A stretch of DNA of 64,000 bases from Tetraselmis striata (lineage: Eukaryota > Chlorophyta > Chlorodendrophyceae > Chlorodendrales > Chlorodendraceae): positions 183,228-247,227 of the forward strand of contig VCJN01000952.1 of the NCBI GenBank assembly GCA_006384855.1. The letters are read 5' to 3'. Made by a program: the position numbers and the translations under genes. Under the pieces are notes generated by a model. That model searched no databases, had not been told where the DNA came from, and saw only the letters and a program-made list of their open reading frames with translations. The stretch's first letter is position 1, and every line of letters begins with the position of its first letter. This document shows positions 52,510 through 63,390 of the stretch, piece by piece.

Positions 52510-54835
52510 TACAGATACTGGTGTGAATTACAAACAGGCAAGTAATCCACCGCTAAATGCAGCACTAAAAGATCAACACAGCAAGCCGCTTAAAAGCGGC
52601 CCGCATCCCGCACGAGGCGGGATGGATAACTGATACGCGCACGGTTCAGTCCGGGTCGCGCATGCACGTGTGTGCGAGGGTGATCCACGGACGTGCTGTG
52701 CAGCTTCGGCACCGGGATGGCGGACAAATCAACGCCGTCTCATCATGCGCATGATGCATCGAGCACGCTCTCGAGCCGCCACTAAGCTCAGGATCACGAG
52801 GAAATCTTGCGAGTAAGGCCTCCTGGCGAGCCCGGGTGGTGCACCGAGTGCCCCACAATGAGAGGGCACCCCGATCTGCGGCCATGCATGCGACACCGCG
52901 CACAATGCGGCGCACCTCCTTGCTCACCTCACTCACTGTGCCGAAGACCATACCGAGTTTACTCCGACATATTTAGGATGTTTCGAAGAGGGCCTTTCTG
53001 TCCCGGCTCCGTATCGTGCCACGCCGCATCCTGCACTCACAACCCCCGTTGTATGTCGTCCAGCAGGGAGCGCTAAAACCGATCCACACACGTGGCCCGG
53101 GGCACCGCAGTGTACTTGACCATGTGCCGCATGGTCTTGAACTCCCAACAACGTGGACTTCACGCTCCGGGGGATCATAGTTACCGGTCACGACGTTGAA
53201 CGCCGGGATGAGCAAGAGCTCTGCGCCCGGCACCATGTTCCTTGAGTTCATCTCTGGGTACTACGGTGTTGCCGAGAGGCACTGCATGTTGGAACAAGGC
53301 GTCCGCCTCCCGGCGTACGATACTCGTGAACACAGTGATTGCGGAAGGCGTCTGCGATGGCGTCGTGCTGTACATGCCAGTGAGCGTCTCCGGTGGAGGT
53401 TCATGAGCGCGCCGCCATAGAGGTCGACAGTGACGGGGTTGTGCTCTTTCGAGGGCAGATTGATTTGACACCCAACCACTGGGGCCATGCATGGTATAGG
53501 CCGAATAAAATACCCGGCAGCGACCTCCCGCAGCTCGTGCGGATTCATGACCTTCCGCGCGGTGGAGATGGCCACCGTCCAAATGCCCGACGCCGCGTCG
53601 AGATGGCTGAACAATATCCGTTCCCTACATTGTGACAGGGAGAGCGCACACCACATTGTGAAGCCGAGAGTTCGTTGTTGGCAGGATCTAGAAATGTCGT
53701 CAGCTCCTTTTGTGAGCCCGACGCGCGCAGCCTTCGCTTCCCGCTCCATCACGCGGGCATCCGCGTCGTTCGGGTAGCCCGCAGTAGATAAATGGAGGCG
53801 CCCCCACGCCTCGAGCACCGCCGCGGCGTAGCTGGTCGACCCACGAGCATCGTTGAGGAAGTGGTCATATTGGCGGGCGGAAGAAGTTGCGTTGAAGCTG
53901 CCTGGGCCAAGATCGGACTCAAGCTGTTGGTCAAATAAGAAACTAGGGGTTGGGGGTGTTGGTTCCTAGTGAGGAACCTCGGGAGGATGTCATTCATGAT
54001 GCAACCCATATGAAGGCGGCATCACGAGCGGTAGCCATGCGGCGGATGCTAGCGCACTTCAACCGAGTGGGGAGGTAAATAAAGCCAGCTGCGCGCCACC
54101 GCATGCTCGCTCAAAGTAGCCGCCTCTACTGCCGTGGGGTTAGGGTCGTGCAATAGCTCCGTCAGGAAATCGGCGACCACCGGATTGGCGTCGGTGCCGT
54201 ACGTGAAGGGATCAAAAGAGACCCCTAGCACCCGCTCGACCGCTGTGAGGACGGTGGCTTCCACCGCCTCCGCGAAGGCCTCCACCTCGGATGCTGGGAG
54301 GCAGTTGCGGAGCCAATAATCCGCCATGTGCTACATGCAATGCTCGATCAAGGCCCATGCGTGGTGATGCATGGCGTGGGTGTACCGACGGCTGGGCTTG
54401 GCAGATAGGAGCTTGCTCAGCGTGGCGTCCACCTCTTCTTGTAGATAGCTCCTCCGCCTTGCCGCGCATGTAGGTCTGCACATAACATGGTGATCGGAGC
54501 GGCGCGTCGAGGACCGGGATGCCGTCGTGGCGGCCATCCAGCTCGGGCCACTCGATATCGGCCGGGGCCTCACGCCGCGCGGCCTCGATGTCCGCGTTGT
54601 ACGCGTGCATAATCTTGTCGAAGCGCATCTCGAGCCCCACGGACGCCTTGATGGACGTGCGAACGGCGTGAAGTGCCGGCCAAACGTGCTCAAGTAGGCC
54701 CACCAAATGCCCATCGTCGGCGTTGAAGCGCGCCGCCCCGTATGTGACCTCCAACGCGTTGTCGCAACCCTGCACCTACTCGGGGCGAATCGCGACGCAA
54801 AAGGAAGTCGTGGCCACCCGCGTTCCGGTACCATG
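52510..54835 (-). pseudogene. 5'-truncated LINE copy (family A)
   Basis: Matches 40,870-43,115 along its whole length, with many indels and substitutions that break the frame. It starts at the codons for FCVAIHP just after RT motif B (about residue 410 of the other copy) and retains NADDG. It ends in the same double-hairpin tail (52,575-52,620). Truncation at the 5' end is the normal outcome of target-primed reverse transcription. Confidence 0.85.
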
Positions 54836-55350
54836 TAATTCTTAGAGATTCCCGGGTGTTTCGGATAAAGAACTGAAAAAGTAAAACAACCCTCTTTAAG
54901 ATCAAAACTCGTTGAGGTAAAATGAGCTCAAACCACAGTGCCGCATATAAAAAGGGACCCCCACAGCCATGGTCTTCGGGGTGTTTTCACATATAACGAA
55001 TACTATACGAGCTATTTACGTTATGCATGGAAGTATTCGGGATTTTCCCCAGAAACGAACAGAGCTTGCCCGTCCGCTGACCTCCCACCCACTGGAACCT
55101 GACCCGTCCCGGGGCTTCGTGGACCCGATTGGGACGGGGCCGCTGGCCCCGGAGAGCCCGGAAATGGATTTCTCGCGGTCGGAAATGAGCAGATGGGCGG
55201 CGGCCGGGCGGGCGGTTGACAGATCGGACCAACCGACCAGCTCTCGCCCTGCCGGCCGCGACTACCGCCCGTTTGACCAGGCCAACCCCTTGGCGCACGC
55301 GCCCTACTGCCTTGCTTGTGCGATCGTGCCAGTGTCCGTGGCAATGTCCG
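54836..55350. other. Spacer, no feature recognised
   Basis: No convincing exon on either strand. An Arg/Pro-rich minus frame is open, but it looks like GC-rich noise. Confidence 0.4.
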
Positions 55351-55352
55351 TG

Positions 55353-55830
55353 TCAATGTCGTGCCGTGTCAGACCGTGTTGGCTCGTTCCAATGTTCCGG
55401 GTGCTCACTGGGTGTTTGCAGCGTGGACAACATAGTAGCAGACCGGCGGGTGTCATTGAAATGAAGAGAGAAATCAGCACTTGTAACTAGGCAGAGGCAC
55501 AAAAAAAAGTTGAAGACACTGCCTCCCAGCCACGCGTAATACAATGCTTTCGTCGGTGCCGTGTCCCTTTGCGTGGCTTCTTCTTGGTTCATTGGTTGCT
55601 GCTCCGCCGCCGGGGGTTGCTCCTCATTGGAGGGCTCTTCGGGGCCATTGGGTTGGGGATTTGCCTCGTTGCCCTCCTGCTTTTTCACGAGCTCCCCCGC
55701 CTGGTCCACCACAACGTGTTGGTGCATATAGTTGTTGTCCTTCGCGAACTGCCTCACCCTCTCGACCTGGGATTTGGAAATGCGGATTGTGTTGCACGCT
55801 CTGTCGGCCGCTGTGTGGCTCCGCGACCGT
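55353..55830 (-). CDS. Hypothetical protein fragment, Gln/Glu/Pro-rich
   Basis: The minus frame contains NTIRISKSQVERVRQFAKDN and HQHVVVDQAGELVKKQEGNE, then a Gln/Asn/Glu/Pro-rich stretch and ALYYAWLGG before a hydrophobic end. Residue use looks coding, unlike the hydrophobic plus-strand frame over the same bases. There is no ATG close upstream and no recognised domain; splice borders were not fixed. Confidence 0.3.
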
Positions 55831-56289
55831 GTTTCCGCTGGCCGGTCGGAGGCGTGTCGCCATTATTCGGTGGTTGCTCGCCGGCCACCGCCATTGGGGG
55901 ACCTCTCTTGCCATGTCTCCAACTCGTTCGCCGCCACCGGAAACCTGCCGAGACCACCCCGCCACGCCGTTGTCGTCGGCGCCGTCAAGGTTCACCCCTT
56001 GCATGGGTAGGCACTTGTGTGGGAGGGTGGGAGTCGGGTCGTTGACTCGGTCGGGTGGAGTTGTGCTGCGGGCGGCAATGGTCGTTCACAAGGTGGAAAC
56101 AGAGGGGGGGGGGGGGGGGGTTTCTAAAACATAAAATTAAATCGGATCTGCCTTAGTCCTAAACACCGGTTTTCTGCTGACTGCTTCGTACTTGGCACTC
56201 GCAGTATCTTTTTCCTGCTCCTGATACAAGTGTGGACGCATTTTTATGTGTACTTTATAATTCGGTGGATAGGTGGTGGTGGCATAGGG

Positions 56290-56398
56290 GCGCGAATACG
56301 GGTCTTCCTGGGACACCCAGCAGGGCAAGACCTACGTATACGACCACATCAAGCCACATAAGCTGGACGCGGTGCTGACGCTGCTGAACGACCAGTAG
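56290..56398 (+). CDS. Possible terminal exon of an unknown gene
   Basis: After a GCATAG acceptor the plus strand reads REYGSSWDTQQGKTYVYDH, then IKPHKLDAVLTLLNDQ and a stop at 56,396-56,398. It looks coding, but no upstream exon is identified; a 17-nt G tract lies 170 bp before it. Confidence 0.3.
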
Positions 56399-56399
56399 A

Positions 56400-57358
56400 G
56401 CTGCAGCTTCGTGGGGGCCACCATCACAACATATACATGTACAGATATGAATAACACACACATATGCTATAGTCGCTATATGTGAATATATATCTATTAT
56501 ATATGTATATTATGTATATTATTATGTATATATGTCATACTGCTTGCTGGCGTTGCCATCGCACGACGTGCGGCGGTGCTCGACGCTCGAATGTCGAGCC
56601 GCCGCAGTCCGCGCCCGGCACCTTGAGCAAGGCCAGGCCATTCCTTTCTCGCTCATCCACATCGCTGACCCTCCGCTGTGGGCATTAAGGATTCTTCGCT
56701 TTACGCTATGACGCTACTAGTCACGGTCTCATCCCGTGCCGCAAGTCGGACCATAGTCGCTGGCGCACGTTTGGCGAGGTTGTGGCACCTTGCGCCGCCA
56801 GCGCGACCTCGCCCCAACGCGCCCCTCGCCTCTCGCGATGTGCGCTGCTTTGCCAGGAAGCTCGACAAGCATAACCAGCGCAACGACACCTTGGCGATGC
56901 TTGGAAAGGATCTAGCTAAGAGGTATTTGAACATGCTGGCAGCATGCCGTGCGTGGTTGCGCCCACCTTGTGTGCTTGTGCGTGTGCCCGGCTCGGAGTC
57001 TCATGCCTAAGCAGCAGGCTGGGGTTGATGGGCCAGTCGCCCGCCACCACGTGTACATATACTACATATATTACATATGCTTACGATGAACCAGTGCTTC
57101 GCGTGACTGCTGTAAGTAAATCAAGGACAGGTAGAGGCGGAGGCTGGCTGTGAGGGTGTCTAGCTGAGGAGCGATTGCGCCGTCAATGTGGGCATATGCG
57201 TCTTGGCTGTTTGACACCGTACTCTGCTCCTGGATAGGCTCGCTGCTGCTGCTGCTTTCGATCACCGAGCAGAAGCACGAATGTAGATGAGAGCGTGGAG
57301 GGAGGATGTATGTGCCTTCGGGAATAGGGTTTTAGTACCGCAGGCCCTGACAGCATGC
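56400..57358. other. Spacer with TA-rich microsatellite and an uncertain plus-strand exon
   Basis: TA-rich simple sequence lies at 56,456-56,545. A plus-strand stretch near 56,840-56,950 (ARKLDKHNQRNDTLAML, GKDLAKRYLNML) could be an exon of an unknown protein; its borders are not clear. Confidence 0.35.
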
Positions 57359-57791
57359 ATGTATACGGGCAGGGCGAGCCGCAAGTGCGAGCTCTGCGAG
57401 GGGAAGGATTCGCTTCGCGCATACGACTCGGCACCCTCAGAGCCGGAGCCGCAGCTGGAGGCGCTTCTGCTGTTGTGTGGGCGGTGTCGGGACTTGGTGG
57501 AGCGCGACGCCAAGGGCTTTGACGCGCGTGAGCTGCGGTTCCTAGAGGTAACAGCTGGCAAGCCAGGCTGCGCTTCCGTGGATGGGTCAGCTGCAAGAAG
57601 GGGGCGCTGGCTTGCGGGAATGCCGCAGCTGTGTTGGCTGCTCCTTGCCTGGCCTGCTTGCTGATTTTCCAACTATGCACAACGCACAGGGTCAGATATG
57701 GTCAGAGCAGCCACTGGTGGCGGAAACGGCTAAACACTTGCTGAGCAAGATCGATGCTGACTGGGCGCGCGACTCTCTGGACCTTGTTTAG
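57359..57791 (+). CDS. PhnA-like zinc-ribbon protein
   Basis: Two exons: 57,359-57,547 and 57,690-57,791, joined by a 142-nt GT-AG intron in phase 0 (RFLE to GQIWSEQP). The protein starts MYTGRASRKCELCEGKDSL. C-x-x-C and a second LLLCGRCRDLVE give a four-Cys zinc ribbon as in bacterial PhnA/YjdM. The second exon supplies IWSEQPLVAETAKHLL and DADWARDSLD, matching the W-S-E and D-W-A segments of the same family. At about 97 residues it is near the usual PhnA length without the C-terminal barrel. PhnA is named after the phosphonate operon but its biochemical role is unsettled. The start is placed at 57,359 because the ribbon normally lies at the N-terminus; an upstream exon is possible. Confidence 0.65.
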
Positions 57792-59590
57792 TACTGAGCG
57801 CAGCTACCAAGAGCTCAGAACATGCACACAACAGATCAGGCGGAAGCATGCCATGCTTGCATGCTGAGGCTCGTGCTGCACCATGTGCAGGCGGCATGGA
57901 GAGAAAGTCACGGTCCGAATCATCGTCCACAATGATGTGTATTATAGTAAATTACTGTGCCCTCGCGGCCCCTGACATCCTGTACCGGACATCCAACCAG
58001 TCAAGGGCGATAGCCAACTTGCCGTGTAGCTGCTGTTGGTAGCTGGCTCGGTTGGGCAGCCATCTGGGGTCACAAGGCTCTGGACGCGTAAGTGCCATAG
58101 GGGGAAAAGGGCAACAGTACCCTGTATCCCGAAAATCGGCTGCTGCCGGCAGAGCAAGGGAGGCAGAGTGGCATCGGATAAGACTTGGTATTGGGTTGTA
58201 GCATCCCAGCAGTGCATCGGATGGAGGCACTCAGGCTTGCCGTTTCCGCAGCGGTGGATTTGAGAGTGAGTGCTGCTCAGGTATGGGGACAGAGGATGAG
58301 AGAGGGCACCAACTTCCCGCCCAGGTGATGTCCGCTCCCTCTGCCCATGGCATGTCTGCCGAGGCGGCAGCGGCATAATGCCATCTGAGAGCAGCGCAGC
58401 TCCTCCGCTCAGCGGCGTTTGCGCGGGCGCTTCTTTTGCTGATCCTGGTACTACACCCCCTGAACCCTAAACCCTCTATCACCGCATCCTCGCCGTCGTC
58501 TGCGTTACACCAAAAGCAATGGTATCCTTAGGGCACGCAGTCACACAGACACCGCCGACTGCGTGATGTTGATACACTGCTGGGTACATGTGGTGGGTAT
58601 GTACCCGCATGCTCACATGAAAGGGCAAATTGTAATCCATCGAAAAAGAAGAAAATGCAATCCTTTCAAACATACGATATAAAGGAAAGTCCAGCGTGAA
58701 CAATAAATTACAAAGTTAAACCAAAAGTTAACTAAAAGGTTGATGGCGTTATTAGATTGCTGGCAGCGCAGAGTTGTCCGTCACTTCCCATTTCTGGCAA
58801 GGTTGCCTTTGCTGGGAAAGGGCAAGGGGATATAGCTAGAGGCCCAGTGCTGGGAAATCGCAGGGGGGCGCCTGGACCCAGGGAGGATGATACTATAGCT
58901 GTCGGAACGGGAAGCTGCAACACGCCGCGCTCGTACAAAACGAGGTAGTCACTATGTGGAGATATAGGGTGCCTCTGATGGAGGGTCTGAATGTCCATCG
59001 GAAAGGGCGGTTAGACCCCTCGCGTCGCCCGGTTACATATCCTGTAATCCTGTTTGGTGTGCAGTTTCACACTTTCAAGCCAGCACGTTGAGTGATTTGC
59101 CTGGCCCACAGATCCAGCGCGCTGCCGCCTTCAGCCACTCCTTTTGAGCCTCTGCGCACGGCCAAAGCCCCCCGTCGCCAGCACACCGCGACACCGCTTG
59201 CTGTCGGCTGTCTTGTTATACAGCAGCAGAGTACCAGCTGCCCATGGTGATGATTTGGCCATGGCCACAGTGTTGCTGGTTAAATGAAATTTCAGACTAA
59301 CAACAGGTGTGACAGCTCAGTGACAGCTCAGTAGAGACTGCAAGGTTTGGTGGAAATCAAAGAAGTGACTACAATATAAGTGATTCTAGAAATTATAGTT
59401 ATTACTGGCTATTGCATGCTGCATCTGATGCTCTCAGCACTCCAATTGCTGGAGGGTTGTAGATTCTAAGGCTGTATCACAGCACATGTAAGCTCATGAT
59501 ATTTTGCTGCAACAAGGCTGTATCATTGCCTGATTATGGCTTTATTGAACAATTGTCATAAGTTTCCTGCTTGACTGTAGCATAAATGTC
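57792..59590. other. Mostly non-coding, with possible minus-strand exons at 57.97-58.45 kb
   Basis: Minus-strand blocks near 58,085-57,960 (RWLPNRASYQQQLHGKLAIA) and 58,445-58,325 (KRSARANAAERRSCAALRWH) look coding, but no family is recognised and the borders are unclear. A CCCTAAACCCT telo-box-like word is at about 58,461-58,471. 58,500-59,590 is AT-rich and shows no gene. Confidence 0.35.
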
Positions 59591-59740
59591 TGTGTGATAT
59601 AATTATATATACATATTAAAAAATATATATAATATATATATATTATGTAATTATATATATACATATATATATGTGTGTACGTGTGCGTGTATATATATTA
59701 TGTCATATATATGTTATGTGTCAGTTCAGGTCCTGCCCTG
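59590..59740. repeat. TA-rich simple repeat
   Basis: TATATA tracts with TTAAAA and GTGTGTACGTGTGC interruptions. No gene. Confidence 0.85.
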
Positions 59741-60037
59741 AAGGGGCAGGCCGATCTTTATTCTACATTGACTACTGTGTCATTCAGTACATTCGTACAA
59801 AACATGACTCAGTTACTTCGACACTGAACGGTGAGGTCGCCCGCACCAACCGTCCTCACACTCCGCCGCCGCGCTGCGCCCCCGGGCCGTCGCACGCGCT
59901 GCCCACGGGCGCACGCGCTAGAACGGCACTGGATGGCGAGTTTGTGTGAGCTCGGCCATCGGGGTTGTGCACAGTGGCGATTCTGCCTCGTCGGCCTGAT
60001 GTCGTCACGCGTAACGCATTCCCCCGCAACGCATTCA

Positions 60038-60288
60038 AAAAAGTAAAAGTAAAGTTTGCCCCGGGCGGGACATCGGCCGAGGCCGACCCAGCACTTGACC
60101 TCTTGCACCAACTGCAGTCGTAGGTCTGGCATATATAGCCCGTAGACCATTGCCGCATTCGAACCCCGAAGGGCTAATGCATCAACCGGGTACACCCAGG
60201 ACACGCCAGGACGGTATTGCCGAAATACATCGACCAGGACTCGCGTCCGAGACTACCGCTCAACCGAGCGGACAAGCGATATACCAAG
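60038..60288 (-). mobile_element. tRNA-derived SINE, copy 2
   Basis: Same family as 31,108-31,370: the tRNA-like head CTTGTCCGCTCGG-TTGAGCGG, the body with CCCTTCGGGGTTCGAATG and a (TTTAC)-like tail. About 13 bases including the first B box are deleted from the head (after GACGCGAGTC). GCATTCA at 60,031-60,037 and 60,289-60,295 is the likely target-site duplication. Confidence 0.75.
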
Positions 60289-60499
60289 GCATTCATATGC
60301 AAGTTGTTTTTTCGCCTCCGGGACATGACTGGCACTAGTGAAACCCTTGCAGCGTCTCTATGACGGCCGTTTGGGCAGCAATCCAGTTACGGAAAGCCCT
60401 GGGTAGGCGATGCTCCGTTATAGTAATTAAGCAAATTGCCGAAGCATTCTGCAAGACTAATTGGACTCCAGTGGCGGAATTTCCAACACTGTCGGATTA

Positions 60500-63178
60500 T
60501 TCCTTACATGAGCTAGCAGCAGAAGGCGATATCAGGAAATCGCCAAAAAATGACAATTAGAAAGGTCCTCACTCTTGGATTATTTACATGAGCTAGCAGC
60601 AGAAGGCGATATCGGAAATCACCAAAAAAAAAGGACAATCAGAGAGGTCCTCACTCTTGGATTATTAAATTACATGAGCTAGCAGCAGAAGGCGATATCG
60701 GAAATCACCAAAATAAAAGGCAATCGGAAAGGTCCTCTACAGCGACTGCGGGGTGGAAGCAGTAACATGAGAAGACGCAGAGTGGGCACGAGCACACGCA
60801 TCAGACTTGGCCATATGCACACCGGCAGAGAGAATGCCGCCCAGGGTACCATGCACGCAAGCCGAGACCCGCTGCAACAGCCCCCGCCGTGTGCGCGACA
60901 GGTGCCGGCGGAACTCAGCAGGTTGGCTGGCGACAAAGTTTCGAAGTGCCTGAACGGATTGACCACGAAGAAAGCAAGAGATCGGGGCGGAAGGACCGCC
61001 AGGGAAGTTGCGCACAGCCAACAACACCGCGAAGATGTAGACCACCGTCAAAGCGGACTTCCCGAGACGGCCGCGGTCCTCAACCACAAAAGGGTAGTAC
61101 CGGTGAACACCCTGCACTGGGGCGGAAGACGCCCGGTCCGCTGCCAACTTACCATGCTCCGCCTCGGTCGCCGCGATTCCCTGGGTGCACCAGCGGGGAT
61201 CGTTGCTCCAAGTGGGGGTCATGGAGAACACGCACACGAAGTCGATCATGTAATCGCACGCCGCCCCCCCCCCCCCCCCCCCCGCCAGCGTCAGGTCCGA
61301 CGGCCGCGAGCGGTCCGCTGGGCGCAGCCCACTCGTCTCAAGGGTCAAGTCGCCGGCTCCCGAGCGGTCCCGGTCAAGCACCCCCCCCGCATCAATTGCC
61401 ACAGATGCCCACAGATTCTTCAAAGCGGTATGCATGCGGTGCTTGTAGTTCGCTACGGGGCATATGGGTAGATGATCCACGATGAAATCCGTAGCGCTCC
61501 GGTTCGAGCCATCCGTAGAGTGAAGCCATAAGGGATCAATACCACACGTTGGGCCAGGGCAAGTGACAAGCGCGGAACCTCCGCGCGGGCAAAGGCCCTG
61601 TACCCGCGCAGCGGCGGCCGAATAAGCAGCATGGGGAATCTTGCGGGCGGACTCGTGATCCGACTGGAAAAGCGATAGGGAGCCCGGTCCGCACGCGCTG
61701 TACTGGCGCAGGGTATCAAGTCGCGAGGCCGCTGCACCATTACGTTGGAAGCTGAGATCGAGGGCCACGAAGTCACGCAAGCGAATCGCACGGCTGAGGT
61801 GGCGTTGGACAACCATGGTCGTGGGCGGTTGATCATCGGAGGTCGCACCCGAACCCGTACCCGAGGGCGGAGCAGTAGAACCTGGCAGCGATTCTGGGAG
61901 GGAAACAGTCGTTGCTGACGGAGGGTGTGCCACTAATTCGCCCGGCGACGGTATCTTCAGAGCTACAAAAGCGCATGTAGTAACGGTATTGGCAGTACTC
62001 CTACCACCGATAGGAAGCAATTGATGCGCAGCAGAGGCGGCCTCACCAGTACCAACTCCAAGAGGGGTGGCCGTAAAAGGAGCAGATGTGGTGACGCGCA
62101 TTCCTTCGCTAGTGCTCGTACCCGTACGGGTCGTAATACCAGCTGCTGGATCCGATGCAGCGGTGGTCGTAGCATTACTGACCGTAAGTAACTCGAAGTT
62201 CTCGTGGGCGTGCCCATACGCCCCGCGTGCGCGCCGCACATCTTCTTGCGGTAACGTGGTTAGGGCCCGTACAATCTCGTACACGCGGGCGCGTCTCACG
62301 CGCCCATGCATGGCAAAGCACTCGTAGCCACAGACGACACCTCGGCGCGGCCCGCCTCGTATAAGGGGCCAAGGGCGGGCCCGTACTCCCGTACCAGCTT
62401 TGGCAGGACAACCGATTGCGCGGAATAAAACGCCGCAGGGGCCTCGGACTGCAGCAAGGCCAGATTCAGACCGCCAAAATCCGCGGGCATACTCATCTGA
62501 ACGATTGCAGTCTCCATGCGCGGTGTAGACTGGGCGCAAGCGTCCAGGCCAAGCAGCGAAAAAGCAGCCGAAATGTTGGCGGCGTCCACGTACGGCCTCC
62601 AAGAAAGGGTCCAGCTCCGACGGCGGCATCATGCGGCTGAGGAAGCCAGTCTGCCGCACCGCGCATACGACCAGCAACCGCATGAACCCATGGTGGCAGC
62701 CGTATCCCGACTGCCAAAGGAGGCGATGCGCTCCAACAGTGTGGCGTGGGCCTCCCGGCGCCGCCCCAACGCGCCGGTCATCCACTCGGGGTAATGGCTA
62801 AGAGGAGCACCCAGGTACACGGCGCCATCTTGGACATGATCATCGGCCGGCGGGGTCCGAAATCCTCCCGAGGCCAACTTCTCCCGTACTGTCCGCAACT
62901 CGGACTCGCTGTCGCCGGGGTGACGAACGTACCGCGTCTTACTGTCCTGTACCACCAGTCCGACTTTGGAAAGCTCCGTGCAGTACTCGTCGAAAACGCG
63001 CGGAACGTGGGCCGCGGCAGTGGCCGCGCCGCAATCATCCGCAAAACTCTGGCAAAAAGTATCAGCGGCGGTACGAGCCACAACCGCTTGCACCGGGCCC
63101 GCGATAGCGAGGCAGAAGTATAGCGGGGCCAGGACATCACCCTGGCGTACACCCGTACGAGACTGTAGGGTGGCGCGC
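60500..63178 (-). pseudogene. LINE-type retrotransposon (family B), interrupted and frameshifted
   Basis: Read from 63,178 downward: RT motif B (TGVRQGDVLAPLYF) and motif C (CQSFADDCGAA) in one frame, then FMRLLVVCAVRQTGFLSRMM in a second, then ADFGGLNLALLQSEAPAAFY in a third, and finally the C-terminal domain (RYYPFVVEDRGRLGKSALTV) in the 60,737-62,785 frame. Several indels therefore break it. The coding end passes into a 3' UTR with three 80-86-bp tandem units (GAGCTAGCAGCAGAAGGCG at 60,510, 60,590 and 60,676). The RT stops at 63,178 only because an LTR element is inserted there; the 5' part should continue beyond that element, outside the window. Fragments of its 3' end occur at 31.5 and 40.6 kb. 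Confidence 0.75.
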
Positions 63179-63390
63179 TGTGAGGGAATGTGCGCTGGTG
63201 GTGGCTATTCCGCTATGGTGGTGGTCAAGTATGATCTGATTACAGGCCAGCAGGCGCCGTGCCTGATATATCAGGCGGCGCGATGCGGCCGACAGGGCGC
63301 GGGGGCAGCCCGTCATCTGACGGGCGCGCGCTACGCGCCTAATGTGCTATGATGATTAGGGCTAGTGAGGGTATAGGATATATCCTCACA
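63179..63390 (-). repeat. 3' LTR of a Ty3/gypsy chromovirus
   Basis: A 212-bp block that begins TGTGAGG and ends CCTCACA on the minus strand, perfect 7-bp inverted ends of the TG...CA type. A purine-rich tract (GAGCGGGGTGGAA, 63,403-63,391) lies directly before it, as expected for the plus-strand primer. The five bases outside, CGCGC (63,174-63,178), would be one half of the target duplication. Confidence 0.8.

Noticed and set aside
55544..56134. Plus-strand hydrophobic ORFs at 55.5-56.1 kb as a membrane protein
   Set aside because: They lie opposite a Gln/Glu/Lys-rich minus frame that looks coding; the hydrophobic pattern is its complement.
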